NCBI RefSeq assembly: GCF_900232905.1
Contig: NZ_OCTQ01000002.1
Span: 124,001 to 188,000, forward strand
Direction: 5' to 3'
From: Miniphocaeibacter massiliensis
GTDB taxonomy: Bacteria; Bacillota; Clostridia; Tissierellales; Peptoniphilaceae
Length of the DNA stretch: 64,000 nucleotides
The position numbers and the translations under genes were made by a program. Below, one piece after another: positions 53,763-64,000 of this stretch. The notes under the pieces were generated by a model that saw nothing but the letters and a program-made list of their open reading frames with translations, was not told the DNA's origin and searched no databases. How positions within the stretch are numbered: the first letter of the stretch is position 1; each line of letters starts with the position of its first letter.

Positions 53763-54953
53763 TTAAAATCCTAACAGTGTTGCTGATGTATCAAAAATAT
53801 TCGAAACAAATCTTTTTACTCTAGTCCCAAAAGAAGCTGCTTCATAATCTTCTTTTACAATTAAATCAACATTATATACTTTACCATTATTTGCTTTAAT
53901 TGACAATGCTCCTATAGAATCTCCCTTTTTTAAAGGTAATTCTATATCTTTTTTTATATTTTTATTTACTTTTATTCCTTCACTCTCATCATACAATAAT
54001 TCTAGTTTTTCGGAAGGGTAAGTTTCTATCTTACCATTTGATACCTTATTTAATTTCACTATATCGTAAAGTTCATCTTCCTTTACTATTTCTGCATAGT
54101 TATAATTTGAGCTGGTGTAATTTATAATATTTTCTGTTACTTCTTCTCTTATTTCCTTTGTTTCTGCTCCCATTACTACTGAAATAAATCTAAAATCCTT
54201 TATTTTTTCATTTTTTATAGGTTTAAATGTTGATACTAAACAAAAGCCAGCTTCATCAGTTGTCCCTGTTTTTAAACCATCTACTCCAGGTATTGTTTTT
54301 ATAAAAGGTATTGTACTTTCTCTTTTAAATTCTAGGTTTGGAAAATCTAGTGATATAGTAGAAGAAAGCTTTAATATTTCTGGATGTTTTTCTATAGCAT
54401 ATTTAGACATTGTGTATACATCTTTTACCGACATTGTATTTTCTTCTTTAGTTATACTGTCTGGCAGTCCATGAGAATTAACAAACTTAGCTGTAGTAAG
54501 TCCTATTTCCTTTGCTTTGTTATTCATTAATTCTACAAATTTTTCTTCTGAACCAGATATCTTCTTTGCCAAAGCATAAGCTGCATCATTTCCAGAAATT
54601 ACTATTAATCCTTTTATTAATTCATCTACTGTTGGAACTTCTCCAACCTCTAATAATAATGATGAACCATCCACAGCCTGAATATCATCTGTTACAGGTA
54701 CTGTATCTGTAAGTTTTATAGTTCCTTTATCTAAAGCTTCTTTTACAATTATATATGTCATTACTTTTGTAATGCTTGCAATAGGAAGTACTTCTTCCTC
54801 ATTATATGAATTTATGATAGTGTCTGTTGTGACTTCACCAATCATATAACCTTTTGTTTTATCTTCAAAATTATCCATTGAAGCTAATGCTATATTTGGA
54901 TATGTAAATATAAAAAGTAATATAAATGCTAGTATATGCTTAATTTTCTTCAT
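53763..54953 (-). CDS. dacA: D-alanyl-D-alanine carboxypeptidase (PBP5-like)
   Basis: 396 residues. Signal peptide MKKIKHILAFILLFIFTYPN then IALAS; active Ser60 in SITK (60-63), SGN (120-122) and KTG (228-230), the three penicillin-binding motifs. Trims the terminal D-Ala from peptidoglycan stem peptides outside the membrane. A PBP5_C-like beta domain (NGKIETYPSEKLELLYDESE) and a final weakly amphipathic helix (VKRFVSNIFDTSATLLGF) for membrane contact complete it. AAGGAGGTGTTGAA precedes ATG. Confidence 0.95.
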   Translation of the reverse strand: MKKIKHILAFILLFIFTYPNIALASMDNFEDKTKGYMIGEVTTDTIINSYNEEEVLPIASITKVMTYIIVKEALDKGTIKLTDTVPVTDDIQAVDGSSLLLEVGEVPTVDELIKGLIVISGNDAAYALAKKISGSEEKFVELMNNKAKEIGLTTAKFVNSHGLPDSITKEENTMSVKDVYTMSKYAIEKHPEILKLSSTISLDFPNLEFKRESTIPFIKTIPGVDGLKTGTTDEAGFCLVSTFKPIKNEKIKDFRFISVVMGAETKEIREEVTENIINYTSSNYNYAEIVKEDELYDIVKLNKVSNGKIETYPSEKLELLYDESEGIKVNKNIKKDIELPLKKGDSIGALSIKANNGKVYNVDLIVKEDYEAASFGTRVKRFVSNIFDTSATLLGF

Positions 54954-55054
54954 TTCAACACCTCCTTATCATTATACAATAAAGAAAGTAAATATTGAAC
55001 ATTGTTACCATATTGTAAACTTTTGACAAATAATATGTTTAATTCTTTAATATG

Positions 55055-55084
55055 TAAAAAATAGACATCGTACGATGTCTATTT
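55055..55084 (-). terminator. Terminator of serS
   Basis: On the minus strand AAATAGACATCGTACGATGTC-type palindrome with TATTTTTT following, three bases past the serS stop. Confidence 0.85.
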
Positions 55085-55087
55085 CCT

Positions 55088-56359
55088 TTACTTTGTTATT
55101 TTTCCTAATCCATTCATGTATGGCTTTAACACTTCAGGTATAGTTATTGTTCCATCTTCATTTTGATAATTTTCTAATATTGCTGCAAATGTTCTTCCTA
55201 CTGCTAATCCTGAACCATTTAATGTATGAGCAAATTTAACTTTTCCATTTTCATCTCTATATTTAATATTTGCTCTTCTTGCTTGAAAGTCCATAAAATT
55301 ACTACATGAAGATATTTCAACATATCTATTATAGCTAGGCATCCAAACTTCTATATCATAAGTTTTTGTTGAGCTAAATCCTAAATCTCCTGAGCACAGC
55401 ATAACCACCCTATAAGGTATATTCAATTTCTGTAAAACTTCTTCTGCATCTTTAGTTAATTTTTCTAATTCGTTAAAACTTTCCTCTTGAGTTGTAAACT
55501 TAACTAATTCAACTTTATCAAATTGATGATTTCTTATTAATCCTCTTGTATCTCTTCCTGCAGAACCTGCCTCCGCTCTAAAACATGGTGAATAAGCAGT
55601 ATAATGAATCGGTAATTTTTCTACATCTAAAATTTCCCCACTAAATAAATTTGTTACTGGAACCTCTGCTGTTGGTGCTAAAAACAAATCTTTAGCTGGA
55701 ACATAAAACATATCGTCCTCAAATTTCGGAAGTTGACCTGTACCAAACATACTGTTTCTATTCATCATAACTGGTACCCATACTTCTTCATATGTTTGCT
55801 CTATCGTGTGTAAGTCTAACATAAAGTTAATTATAGATCTTTCAAGTCTTGCTCCTTGACCTTTGAATACTGAAAATCTTGAACCTGCAATTTTAGTAGC
55901 TCTTTCAAAATCTAAAATATCTAAGTCTACACCTAAATCCCAGTGTGCTCTTAGCTCAAAATCAAATTTTCTAGGCTCACCCCATTTTCTAATTTCAATA
56001 TTTTCTGTATCGTCTTCACCATCTGGTACTTCTTCTGAAGGTGTATTAGGAATACTTGATAAGTAATTGTAAATTTTTTCGTCTAATTCTTTAACTCCTT
56101 CATCTAATTTTTTTACTTTATTAGAAAGCTCTTTCATTTGAGCAAATATTTCTGTTGTATCTTTTCCCTCTTTTTTCAACATTGGAACTTGTTTTGAAAT
56201 CTTATTTTGCTCAGCTTTCATATTTTCAACTTCTTGAATTATTTCTCTTCTCTTATTATCAGTATCTAAAAGTTCTTGAATCGGAAAGTTTCCATGTCTT
56301 TTTTCTAAAGCTTTCAGTACCCCTTCTTTGTCATTTCTAAGTCTCTTTATATCTAGCAT
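55088..56359 (-). CDS. serS: Seryl-tRNA synthetase
   Basis: 423 residues. N-terminal coiled-coil arm ([40 protein letters not shown]) that embraces the tRNA-Ser long arm, then class II motifs: [20 protein letters not shown] (motif 2), FDKVELVKF, and [20 protein letters not shown] (motif 3). Charges tRNA-Ser. Controlled by the T-box upstream. Confidence 0.97.
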   Translation of the reverse strand: MLDIKRLRNDKEGVLKALEKRHGNFPIQELLDTDNKRREIIQEVENMKAEQNKISKQVPMLKKEGKDTTEIFAQMKELSNKVKKLDEGVKELDEKIYNYLSSIPNTPSEEVPDGEDDTENIEIRKWGEPRKFDFELRAHWDLGVDLDILDFERATKIAGSRFSVFKGQGARLERSIINFMLDLHTIEQTYEEVWVPVMMNRNSMFGTGQLPKFEDDMFYVPAKDLFLAPTAEVPVTNLFSGEILDVEKLPIHYTAYSPCFRAEAGSAGRDTRGLIRNHQFDKVELVKFTTQEESFNELEKLTKDAEEVLQKLNIPYRVVMLCSGDLGFSSTKTYDIEVWMPSYNRYVEISSCSNFMDFQARRANIKYRDENGKVKFAHTLNGSGLAVGRTFAAILENYQNEDGTITIPEVLKPYMNGLGKITK

Positions 56360-56451
56360 AATTCCTCCTTATATGTTTTTATTAAGTTTTACCTCAACTA
56401 TTTTGTATTTTATTAAGTTCATAAAACACCTTTTACTTAACAAGGTATAAT

Positions 56452-56649
56452 AAAAAAACAAAAAACTCATCCCTCAAAAAGGGACGAGTTATACCCGCGT
56501 TGCCACCCTACTTACGATAAAATATCGTCACTTAATTGGCCTTAGCTCAAGGACGGATTCTATAGTATTCAATATTTGTTTACACCAACCACAAACTCTC
56601 TATGCTTGAATAGTTATATACTACTTCCTATCATCACTATATTAAATTA
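56452..56649 (-). promoter_or_regulatory. T-box leader of serS
   Basis: On the minus strand the T-box core AGGGTGGCAACGCGGG (56494-56509) is followed by ACTCGTCCCT TTTTG AGGGATGAGT TTTTT, the terminator that forms when tRNA-Ser is charged. Upstream, AGAGAG and GGTTGGTGTAAAC belong to stem I. Uncharged tRNA-Ser should stabilise the antiterminator. The exact specifier codon could not be assigned by eye. Confidence 0.9.
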
Positions 56650-56655
56650 TGAATA

Positions 56656-56684
56656 ATTATAGCATATATAATATTTATTAACAA
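56656..56684 (-). promoter_or_regulatory. Promoter of the T-box/serS transcript
   Basis: On the minus strand TTGTTA, 17-base spacer, TATAAT, placing the start near 56649. Confidence 0.7.
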
Positions 56685-56726
56685 GTTTCAAACTATGCTA
56701 CACTTTTCAAATGTTAATTATACATA

Positions 56727-57377
56727 TTAAATATTCTTTAAAATCTCAAATATTTGATATGTATCCTCTACTATATAATCTGCTCTGGATATCTCAAGTT
56801 CTTTTTTGCTACCATAACCATAGGTAACACCTACTGTCTTTAGTCCAAATGATTTTCCACCTAAAATATCATATTTTGTATCACCAATCATATATGCTTT
56901 TTCTATTTCAATTCTATAATTATCTAAAATATACTTAATTACATCTGTTTTTTTAGATATTTTATGATCTAAAGTTGCTCCTGAAATAAAGTCAAAATAT
57001 TTAGTCAATTTATGTTGTTCTAAAACTCTTCTAGCAAAAATTTCTGGTTTAGATGTGGCAAGAATAATTTCATTACCTTTATCTTTTAATTCGCATATTA
57101 CCTCTTCTATACCTTCATAGATGAAATTTTCATATAATCCATTATCTTTATAGTATTCTCTATAAATTTGCATAATATCATCTGCTTCTTCTTCAGAAAA
57201 ATTATAATGTTTAATATATGAATCTATTAATGGTGGTCCTATAAAATCATTTAATATTTCTTCTCTATTTTCTTCTATTCCCAATTTTTTTAATGAATAC
57301 TTAATAGAGCTTTTTATTCCTTTTCCTGAATCTACTATTGTCCCATCTAAGTCAAATAAAATATATTTTTTATCCAT
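56727..57377 (-). CDS. HAD-family phosphatase, PGP-like
   Basis: 216 residues. Motif I FDLDGTIVDS, motif II-like ATSKPEIFA, and GDTKYDILGGKSFG (motif IV) with a helical cap. Likely phosphoglycolate phosphatase or pyrophosphatase/nucleotidase of the PpaX/Gph kind; the real substrate is open. A close paralogue lies upstream with 15 bases between. Confidence 0.9.
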   Translation of the reverse strand: MDKKYILFDLDGTIVDSGKGIKSSIKYSLKKLGIEENREEILNDFIGPPLIDSYIKHYNFSEEEADDIMQIYREYYKDNGLYENFIYEGIEEVICELKDKGNEIILATSKPEIFARRVLEQHKLTKYFDFISGATLDHKISKKTDVIKYILDNYRIEIEKAYMIGDTKYDILGGKSFGLKTVGVTYGYGSKKELEISRADYIVEDTYQIFEILKNI

Positions 57378-57392
57378 ATATACCTTCTTTAT

Positions 57393-58046
57393 TTAAATTA
57401 CAATTTCTATAATTTCTCTAGGACTATGTACTATATAATTAGGACTAGCTGATTCTAACTCTTCAATAGTACCATATCCATATGAAACGCCTATAGTTTT
57501 TACTCCAAATCTTTGACCTGTTAAAATATCATAATTTCTATCCCCTATAAAATATGAATTAGTTAAATCCAATTTAATAAGTTCTATAAATTGGTTCATT
57601 AAGTCAATTTTAGTTACTTCATAGTTATTCCAGTCTATTCCTACAATGTTATCAAAATTTTCAAATATACCCAGATTTTTCAAAATCCTATAAACAAATA
57701 CTTTGGGTTTTAAACTAACTATTGCAATTTTATATCCCATTTTTTTCAATTCTTTTATTACATCAATAATGCCTTCATAAATTCTAGCATTTAATACCCC
57801 TTGCTCTTTGTAATAATCTCTATAAAAACTCACTAAATAATTAGCCACTTTTTCATCTACCTTGAAATACTTCATGTATGAGTCTATTAATGGATATCCT
57901 ATAAATTGATTTATTATTTTTTCATCTACTATATCTAATTTAATTTGTTTTAAGGAATATTTTATAGATTCTTTCATACCTTCAAAAGAATCTATAATTG
58001 TGCCATCCAAATCAAATATAATATATTTATCTATCATATTCATCAT
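57393..58046 (-). CDS. HAD-family phosphatase, paralogue of the next gene
   Basis: 217 residues or slightly fewer: three in-frame ATGs (58046, 58043 and 58037) follow AAGAG; the third has the best spacing. Motif I FDLDGTIIDS, FIGYPLIDSYMKYF, VSLKPKVF, GDRNYDILTGQRFG. It shares cap and core with the neighbouring HAD, including the TIGVSYGYG segment, so the two are a tandem duplication. In motif II the Thr/Ser is followed by LKP rather than SKP. Confidence 0.88.
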   Translation of the reverse strand: MMNMIDKYIIFDLDGTIIDSFEGMKESIKYSLKQIKLDIVDEKIINQFIGYPLIDSYMKYFKVDEKVANYLVSFYRDYYKEQGVLNARIYEGIIDVIKELKKMGYKIAIVSLKPKVFVYRILKNLGIFENFDNIVGIDWNNYEVTKIDLMNQFIELIKLDLTNSYFIGDRNYDILTGQRFGVKTIGVSYGYGTIEELESASPNYIVHSPREIIEIVI

Positions 58047-58108
58047 CTCTTATTTCTATTACTACAATTTTAGATACTATCATAAATAAAAAAGAAGCTT
58101 TGCGCTTC

Positions 58109-58849
58109 CTAATTATTTCTAAATCTAGTAAGAAATTCTTTAGTTCTTTCATTTTTTGGATTTTCAAAAATTTCTTTAGGAGTTCCTATCTCTGCAATTA
58201 CCCCTTTATCCATGAAACAAACTCTTGTAGATACATCTTTTGCAAAATCCATCTCATGTGTAACTACAACCATAGTTATTCCTGATTTAGCTAAATCTTC
58301 CATTACATTTAAAACTTCTCCAACCATTTCTGGATCAAGCGCAGAGGTTGGCTCATCAAATAATAATACTTCTGGATTCATTGATAGTGCTCTTGCTATA
58401 GCAACTCTTTGTTTCTGTCCTCCAGATATTTGTGAAGGCTTAGCATTGATATATCCTTCCATACCTACTTTTGATAAATATTCCCTTGCAATTTTTTCTG
58501 CTTCATCCCTGTTTCTCTTTAATACTTTTACTTGTCCTACTATGCAGTTTTCCAATATTGATAAATTATTAAATAAATTGAATTGTTGAAAAACCATTCC
58601 CACTTTTGCTCTATACTCGTTTTCATTAAAGGAACTATCCATAATAGATTTATCATGGTATAGTATATCCCCTCCAGTAGGTTCTTCCAATAGATTTATA
58701 CACCTTAACATTGTAGATTTCCCTGATCCTGATGAACCAATTACAGAAACAACTTCTCCTTCAGAAATTGTCATAGTAATATCTTTTAAAACTTCAACAT
58801 CTCCAAAACTTTTTTGTAATTTATTTAATTTTATAATATTATTTCCCAT
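58109..58849 (-). CDS. Amino acid ABC transporter ATPase (GlnQ-like)
   Basis: About 246 residues from ATG 58849, eight bases after CAGGAGG; an upstream GTG overlaps the site. [61 protein letters not shown] and [11 protein letters not shown] are polar-amino-acid transporter landmarks. The membrane subunit overlaps its start and is fused to the binding protein. Confidence 0.95.
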   Translation of the reverse strand: MGNNIIKLNKLQKSFGDVEVLKDITMTISEGEVVSVIGSSGSGKSTMLRCINLLEEPTGGDILYHDKSIMDSSFNENEYRAKVGMVFQQFNLFNNLSILENCIVGQVKVLKRNRDEAEKIAREYLSKVGMEGYINAKPSQISGGQKQRVAIARALSMNPEVLLFDEPTSALDPEMVGEVLNVMEDLAKSGITMVVVTHEMDFAKDVSTRVCFMDKGVIAEIGTPKEIFENPKNERTKEFLTRFRNN

Positions 58850-60458
58850 GTACAGCACCTCCTGTACTTGATTCCATTACAAAACTTGTTGTATTAAACA
58901 TTTTCTTTTCAATCAATCTTAATATTCTAGTAGTTGTAAACGTAAGCACAAAATAAACAATAGCTATTATTATATATGTTTGGAAATATAAATTAGTTGT
59001 CCCTGCTACAGATTTACCCATAAAGAATAATTCAGTAACTGATATTACATTTAAAACTGATGTATCTTTTATATTTATAACAAATTCATTCCCTATTGAA
59101 GGTATTATATTTTTAATAGCTTGAGGTAATATTACACTTATCATAGATTGAGAATGAGACATGCCTATTGCTTTGCATGCTTCGTACTGGCCATTGTCTA
59201 TAGAATTTATTCCACCTCTAACAACCTCTGACAAGTATGCTCCAGTATTTACCGACACTACCAATATAGCTGTTGGAAGTATCTCTGTATTAATATTAAA
59301 TGCATACTGAATTCCATAAAATATTAGCATAGCTTGTACCATCATAGGTGTTCCCCTAAAAATTTCCACATAAGAAGCTAATAAAAAATTTATTACTTTC
59401 ATTATATAATATTTAAATGCATTTTTTTTCTTGTTTGTTTGAATATTTCTAACTACTGCTACTAATAATCCAATTAGAAAACCTATTAAAGTTGCAGATA
59501 TGGCAATTATCATAGTATTACCAACTCCGCTTAAAAATAACGTTCCATAAGTTGTTACTATGTTTTTCATCTGCTGCCAAAAACTAAGTTTTACTGGCTC
59601 TTTTCCTTCTTCAACTGTATCTTGAAGTTTAACTGCTTTATCCATAATATCAAGTCTTTCATCTTCAGAAATTCCTGATAATACACCATTTATTTTTGAT
59701 GTCAATTCACTATTTTTCCTTAGCCCAACGGCTATAGAAGTATCTTCTGAACTAGTTTCGAATCCTTTACCTTTTTCAAATTCAACAAAAGTTAAATCAG
59801 TATTAGCAGCAGTTGCTGATAATGCTCCTGGTCTCTCTGAAACATATCCATCTACTTTACCTGTTTTGGTATTAAGTATCATAGTAGAAAAAGTATCCAT
59901 TGCATTCTGTTTTTTTACACCTTTTATTTGATCTATTACGGTATAATGAAATGTACTTAATTGACCTGTAATTTTAGCACCTTTAAAATCTTGTATTGAT
60001 TCTGCTTCTGCATAATTACCTTCTTTTTTTACAACTATTACTAAGTCAGATGTATAATAATTTTCTGTAAAATCAATTTCCTTTTTTCTTTGTGCAGTTG
60101 GAGACATACCTGCAATTATTGCATCTATCTTTCCACTTTGAAGTGCTGGTATTAAACCATCCCATTCTATTTTTACAATTTCTAATTTCAAGTCCAATTT
60201 ATCAGCAATTTTTTTTGCCATTTGAACGTCATATCCATTAGCGAATTCTCCCTTGCTATTGGATACCTCTATTGCATCATTTTCATCATTTGGCTGAGTC
60301 CAATTAAATGGTGCATAGTTTACTTCCATTCCGACTCTAAAAACTCCTTCTGTTGTTGTAGTTTCTGCCTTACTTATTGGGATATTAAAAAATAATCCTG
60401 ATAAAAATACTAAAACTAATGAAAATGAAAAGAATTTTTTAAAATTCATTCTAAACAT
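58839..60458 (-). CDS. Fused amino acid binding protein and permease
   Basis: 539 residues. Signal peptide [23 protein letters not shown] family 3 domain about 38-275 ([55 protein letters not shown]); then a permease with [14 protein letters not shown] and the EAA loop [20 protein letters not shown]. Such fusions tether the receptor to the translocator, common in lactobacilli and clostridia for glutamine/glutamate or related amino acids. The exact ligand is unknown. Confidence 0.94.
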   Translation of the reverse strand: MFRMNFKKFFSFSLVLVFLSGLFFNIPISKAETTTTEGVFRVGMEVNYAPFNWTQPNDENDAIEVSNSKGEFANGYDVQMAKKIADKLDLKLEIVKIEWDGLIPALQSGKIDAIIAGMSPTAQRKKEIDFTENYYTSDLVIVVKKEGNYAEAESIQDFKGAKITGQLSTFHYTVIDQIKGVKKQNAMDTFSTMILNTKTGKVDGYVSERPGALSATAANTDLTFVEFEKGKGFETSSEDTSIAVGLRKNSELTSKINGVLSGISEDERLDIMDKAVKLQDTVEEGKEPVKLSFWQQMKNIVTTYGTLFLSGVGNTMIIAISATLIGFLIGLLVAVVRNIQTNKKKNAFKYYIMKVINFLLASYVEIFRGTPMMVQAMLIFYGIQYAFNINTEILPTAILVVSVNTGAYLSEVVRGGINSIDNGQYEACKAIGMSHSQSMISVILPQAIKNIIPSIGNEFVINIKDTSVLNVISVTELFFMGKSVAGTTNLYFQTYIIIAIVYFVLTFTTTRILRLIEKKMFNTTSFVMESSTGGAVHGK

Positions 60459-60546
60459 TTTTTCAATCCCCCTTATATATAACTTATATCAGTATACCAT
60501 AATTTATTGATATATACATTTTTAATTTATTTACTAAGCAAAATAA

Positions 60547-60581
60547 AAAATAAAGTATTTATTGTGTAAATACTTTATTTT
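60547..60581. terminator. Terminator after the 171-aa membrane gene
   Basis: AAAATAAAGTATTTA, TTGTG, TAAATACTTTATTTT: 15 perfect pairs touching the gene's stop codon. Confidence 0.85.
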
Positions 60582-61095
60582 ATGGAGAATAATAAACTGT
60601 TAATTTATATAAGTTTATTAAATTATATAGCTTAAAAACACTCACTAAAAATATTATTAAAAATTTAAATTCTATTCCAAAAGATTGAAGCATTATTGAT
60701 ATAAATAACATGATACCAATTAATAAGTTTAAAGTTATTAATTTATGTGTTGTCTTAAGATATATATCTATTTCTTTTATATACTTTAATACTATATTAA
60801 TTATAAATATAGGTATTACTAATAAAAATATTTCATTTATAAATTGAAATAAATCTCCAAATATTTTTATTTTGTATAATTCTATATACATTTCAAATAA
60901 AAATAAACTAAATGTTATAAAAATTATTATAGAAAAATATTTAAAACTCTTTTTATGATTAAATAACCCTCTACTTCCAGAATATAAAAGATAGATCCCT
61001 ACTATATTAAGTAAAATTGTCCTGATATTATCTTTTTCTATGAGATATAATGGATTTAAATATATCAAAAGTATTCCTATAAATATCTTTAACAT
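60580..61095 (-). CDS. Hypothetical membrane protein, 171 aa
   Basis: Roughly six hydrophobic spans (MLKIFIGILLIYLNPLYLIE; NIVGIYLLYSGSRGLF; FSIIIFITFSLFLFEMYIEL; EIFLLVIPIFIINIVLKYIK; LITLNLLIGIMLFISIMLQS; FLIIFLVSVFKLYNL). No functional motif. It overlaps the lipase-like gene by 7 bases, so the two are one operon; perhaps it handles lipid or envelope products, but that is speculation. Confidence 0.72.
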   Translation of the reverse strand: MLKIFIGILLIYLNPLYLIEKDNIRTILLNIVGIYLLYSGSRGLFNHKKSFKYFSIIIFITFSLFLFEMYIELYKIKIFGDLFQFINEIFLLVIPIFIINIVLKYIKEIDIYLKTTHKLITLNLLIGIMLFISIMLQSFGIEFKFLIIFLVSVFKLYNLINLYKLTVYYSP

Positions 61096-61910
61096 CGTTC
61101 ATCAAGCCATTGTATATAATTTTTTATTACAGTATCTTTCTTTTTTTCATTAAAAATTTCGTGATATAATCCAGTATAAATTTTTAATGACTTATCCTCT
61201 GAAGATATATCGTTATAGAATCTTTTGCTTGCTTCTTTAGATACAATTTTATCATCTCCTCCATGCCCTAAAAAGCAAGGATAACTGTACTTATTTATAT
61301 TTTTAAATATATTTTCTGTTGCTTTTACTGTAAATTGATTTAAAAAACCTATTGTTGCTTTTTTTAGTACTAAAGGATCATTTTTGTATTCTTTGACAAC
61401 TCTTTCATCTGATGATATATAATCATCTACAAGATTTGGAATATAAAACCTCTTAAATGGTCTTGAAAGCATTCGCATAAGTGGTTTTTTTAATCCTGAT
61501 GCAGCATTAATATATCCCAGAGCTGCTCCTGAAAATAATTGTCCGTTTAATATATTGGGGAATTTTATACCGAAATTAGCAGTTATATTTCCACCCATAC
61601 TATGGCCTAATGTAAAAATTTTAGTTTCATTATTTCTTTCTTTTACATATTCTACAATTTCAAAAAGATCATCTATCATATCCTTATAACTTTTCATATG
61701 TCCAAGTTTACTCGAACTAAGTCCATGTCCTCTAGCATCATATCTAAAAACAGAATATTTTTTTTCATTTAGAATCTTTGTTATATAATCGTATCTACCT
61801 ATATGCTCTGCAAATCCGTGTACTATTACTATTACTGCTTTAGGGTTCTCTATATAATTTTCTTTATATCTTAAATTTACACCATCTTTAGTAACAAAAT
61901 ATTTATCCAT
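61089..61910 (-). CDS. Alpha/beta hydrolase, monoacylglycerol lipase-like
   Basis: 273 residues of the lysophospholipase/MAGL family: VHGFAEHIGRYDYI (oxyanion HG), RYDARGHGLS, nucleophile elbow GHSMGG, acid GHGGDDKIVS and YHEIFNE catalytic His. No signal peptide. Likely releases fatty acids from monoacylglycerol or lysolipid. Confidence 0.92.
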   Translation of the reverse strand: MDKYFVTKDGVNLRYKENYIENPKAVIVIVHGFAEHIGRYDYITKILNEKKYSVFRYDARGHGLSSSKLGHMKSYKDMIDDLFEIVEYVKERNNETKIFTLGHSMGGNITANFGIKFPNILNGQLFSGAALGYINAASGLKKPLMRMLSRPFKRFYIPNLVDDYISSDERVVKEYKNDPLVLKKATIGFLNQFTVKATENIFKNINKYSYPCFLGHGGDDKIVSKEASKRFYNDISSEDKSLKIYTGLYHEIFNEKKKDTVIKNYIQWLDERC

Positions 61911-61941
61911 ATATATATATCTCCTCTAGTATATAATATAT

Positions 61942-61972
61942 AAAAAAAAAAGTTAAAGCAATGCTTTAACTT
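61942..61972 (-). terminator. Terminator of truA
   Basis: On the minus strand AAGTTAAAGCATTGCTTTAAC then a T run of ten; it begins at the truA stop codon. Confidence 0.88.
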
Positions 61973-62705
61973 AATAATATATTTCCATTAGATATAATCC
62001 ACTTGCTGCTATAGTTGGACCTGCAAATACCCTATTTTTTTCTTTAAAAGCATTTTTTATCCAGTTTATATCCCTTTTGCCTCTTCCCACTTCAACTAAA
62101 GAACCTATAATAATTCTTATCATGTTCCTTAAAAAGCTCTCTGCTTCAAAATAAAATATTATATCATTTCCTTCTTTGTGTATTTCTAACTTATCTATTT
62201 GTCTAATAGGATTTACTTTTTCAGTATTTTTAGAAAACGATGTGAAATTATGTCTTCCTAAAAATAATTTTGAACATTCAAGTATTTTATTTAAATCTAA
62301 ATAGTAAGGGATATGTCCTTTATAATTTCTAAAAGCAGGATGCATGAACTGTTCATTATTTAAAATATACTTGTACATTTTACCTTTTGCCGAAAATCTA
62401 GAATGAAAATCCTCTCTTGCTTCTTCTACTTTTACTACTTGAATTTGATCTTTAGTTAAATAATGATTTATTCCTGTCAATAGAGATTTATTGGTAACAT
62501 TATTCTTTACCCTTATATTTATTACTTGCCCATATGCATGAACCCCTCTATCTGTCCTTCCTGCTGCAATTATATCTATATCTTCTGATAAAAGATAGTT
62601 GATAGCTTTTTGTACCTGACCTTCAATTGTTATCAGATTATCTTGTTTTTGCCAGCCATAATAATTACTGCCATCATATTCTAATGTCAGTTTTATATTT
62701 TTCAT
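61971..62705 (-). CDS. truA: tRNA pseudouridine(38-40) synthase
   Basis: 244 residues: LTLEYDGSNYYGWQKQDNLI, AAGRTDRGVHAYGQV with catalytic Asp, and SFLRNMIRIIIGSLVEVGRG. Modifies the anticodon stem of many tRNAs. Overlaps ecfT by 4 bases. The usual downstream rplM-rpsI pair is absent here. Confidence 0.97.
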   Translation of the reverse strand: MKNIKLTLEYDGSNYYGWQKQDNLITIEGQVQKAINYLLSEDIDIIAAGRTDRGVHAYGQVINIRVKNNVTNKSLLTGINHYLTKDQIQVVKVEEAREDFHSRFSAKGKMYKYILNNEQFMHPAFRNYKGHIPYYLDLNKILECSKLFLGRHNFTSFSKNTEKVNPIRQIDKLEIHKEGNDIIFYFEAESFLRNMIRIIIGSLVEVGRGKRDINWIKNAFKEKNRVFAGPTIAASGLYLMEIYY

Positions 62706-63502
62706 ATAAGATACCTAGTGCTTATTATTACAGCTAAAAATATCAATAACAAAATTATTCCAACATAATCCCTTTTTTGATATTTCAATTCATTTAATCT
62801 TGTTCTTCCTTCTCCACCTTTATAACATCTCGCTTCCATAGCTGTCGCTAGTTCATCAGCTCTTCTAAAGGCATTTATAAATAGCGGTACTAATAATGGA
62901 ACCAAACTTTTAGCTCTTTTTAATATATTTCCTGACTCAAAATCAGCTCCTCTAGCTGTTTGAGATTTAATTATTTTATCTGCTTCTTCAAATAAAGTAG
63001 GAATAAACCTTAATGCTATAGTCATCATCATTGCCAATTGATGTGAGGGAAACCCAATTTTTGATAGAGGTGTCATCATAGACTCCATTCCATCTGTTAA
63101 GGATATAGGGCTAGTAGTTAAAGTTAGTAATGAAGTTCCCAAAACCAAAAACACTAACCTTAGTGCCATAAACACGGCTGTTTTTAAACCTTCTTTTGTT
63201 ATATGAAATATCCAAAATTCGTATATTACTTCACCTGTTGTCATAAAAGTATTTATAATAAATGTTAATATAATAATAAAATATAATGGCTTCAATCCCT
63301 TAAGTACAAATTTTACTGGTATTTTAGTAATTTTTAATATAGAAAAAATTACTAGTGCAACTGGAATATATACTGGTATTTTATTTATCATAAATATAGC
63401 TATAATATAAATAATAACAGCCATAATCTTTACTCTTGGATCTAGTTTATGAATTATACTATTTCCAGGAAAGTATTGACCTATTGTTATATCTTTAAGC
63501 AT
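62702..63502 (-). CDS. ecfT: Energy-coupling factor transporter, transmembrane protein EcfT
   Basis: 266 residues with about five spans. [20 protein letters not shown] opens the family; the coupling helices carry [13 protein letters not shown] and [20 protein letters not shown] (the two Ala-Arg-Gly/Ala-x-Arg coupling motifs). Joins vitamin-binding S components to EcfA ATPases for uptake of folate, riboflavin and similar vitamins. Overlaps EcfA by 8 bases. Confidence 0.96.
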   Translation of the reverse strand: MLKDITIGQYFPGNSIIHKLDPRVKIMAVIIYIIAIFMINKIPVYIPVALVIFSILKITKIPVKFVLKGLKPLYFIIILTFIINTFMTTGEVIYEFWIFHITKEGLKTAVFMALRLVFLVLGTSLLTLTTSPISLTDGMESMMTPLSKIGFPSHQLAMMMTIALRFIPTLFEEADKIIKSQTARGADFESGNILKRAKSLVPLLVPLFINAFRRADELATAMEARCYKGGEGRTRLNELKYQKRDYVGIILLLIFLAVIISTRYLI

Positions 63503-64000
63503 CTTTACTCTCCTTTAAATAATTTTTTAATATTCCGTAAGCCTCTTCAACAGTTATGACATCTGTTGGAATATTTGCACCTTTTTCTTTCAATTTAAGC
63601 ATAAATTCTGTAACTTGAGGTACATCTAGTCCTACTTTTATTAACTTATCAGGTCTTGCAAAAATTTCTTTTGGAGTTCCGTCCATATATATTTTTCCAC
63701 TATCCATAACTATAATTCTATTCACTAGTCTAGCTACATCTTCCATACTATGTGAAACTAAAACAATTGTCATATTATGCTGTTCATACAATCTTCTAAT
63801 CTCATCCAGTATCTCATCCCTTCCTCTGGGATCTAACCCCGCTGTTGGTTCATCTAAAACTAAACAATCGGGTTTCATAGCTAAAACTCCCGCTATTGCA
63901 ACACGTCTTTTTTGTCCTCCTGAAAGCTCAAATGGAGACTTGTTTTTTATATACTCAAAGTCTAATCCTACTATCTCACATGCCCATTTAACTCTTTCTT
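63495..64000 (-). CDS. ecfA2: Energy-coupling factor ATPase EcfA2, 5' end outside window
   Basis: The frame stays open to the right edge. Seen part: [20 protein letters not shown] (signature), [20 protein letters not shown] (Walker B), [16 protein letters not shown] (H-loop), then [19 protein letters not shown] in the C-terminal extension. The Walker A part is off the window. Being next to ecfT it is most likely EcfA2, with EcfA1 expected just beyond. Confidence 0.94.
   Translation of the reverse strand, partial: ERVKWACEIVGLDFEYIKNKSPFELSGGQKRRVAIAGVLAMKPDCLVLDEPTAGLDPRGRDEILDEIRRLYEQHNMTIVLVSHSMEDVARLVNRIIVMDSGKIYMDGTPKEIFARPDKLIKVGLDVPQVTEFMLKLKEKGANIPTDVITVEEAYGILKNYLKESKDA

Noticed and set aside
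56530-56649. Exact Ser specifier codon of the T-box
   Set aside because: Stem I can be paired in more than one way by eye, so the codon was left unassigned although the T-box itself is clear.
1-64000. CRISPR arrays, insertion sequences and integrases
   Set aside because: No regularly spaced repeats, no transposase motifs and no tyrosine or serine recombinase were seen on either strand.

Overview
The window reads as chromosome from a low-GC, AT-rich Firmicute, most likely an anaerobic clostridium/Tissierellia-type bacterium. The grounds are a T-box leader on serS, the S9/L13 and EcfA-EcfT-TruA blocks, FolE2-type folate synthesis, an oxygen-sensitive anaerobic sulfatase maturase and A/T-rich codon choice. 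No species can be named from this alone.

Bases 300-16,340 hold the early and packaging half of a tailed-phage genome on the minus strand. In transcription order: a sigma-like regulator, small proteins, DUF2800 nuclease, DUF2815 ssDNA-binding-like protein, family A DNA polymerase, AEP/D5 primase-helicase, VRR-NUC nuclease, SNF2-type helicase (broken by a 5-bp duplication in its Walker A motif), DUF1492 regulator, HNH nuclease, a likely cos region, TerS, MetK, a ParB-methyltransferase fusion, DUF4314 and TerL. No portal, capsid, tail, lysis or integrase gene follows; after TerL comes an unrelated VOC protein. The element therefore looks like a remnant or satellite. It carries unassigned structure: a ~150-nt multi-branched RNA-like fold upstream of the sigma-like gene, a repeated hairpin at two sites, iteron-like GTGTAGGT repeats beside an AT-rich tract, and a duplicated 17-bp palindrome.

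Bases 16,340-21,124 are an even more AT-rich accessory block: a gamma-class N6-adenine methyltransferase, a probable Type II endonuclease and a large ImmA/IrrE-type metallopeptidase fused to a C-terminal HTH.

From 21,458 the content looks like ordinary host genome: rlmD, a GNAT, a lipoprotein, azlCD, a TetR regulator with matching operators, an AbgB-like amidohydrolase, then the folate operon folC-ptpS-folE2-folP-folK. That operon has no folB, and its PTPS carries the Cys-Glu motif expected of a FolB substitute. Next come rplM-rpsI, a GT4 glycosyltransferase, an M20 amidohydrolase, a Mg2+ P-type ATPase, a split SPL-family radical SAM gene with a slippery A AAA AAG heptamer, an autoregulated HTH/membrane pair, a heterodimeric ABC exporter behind a terminator-bearing leader, a second ABC exporter, a Cys-type sulfatase with its maturase, and a single-chain triple RidA protein behind a full-consensus promoter.

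The right end holds a Ser/Thr kinase, tRNA-Arg(CCU), dacA, T-box-serS, two HAD paralogues, a glutamine-type amino acid ABC transporter, a lipase-like hydrolase, and truA-ecfT-ecfA2 running off the window.
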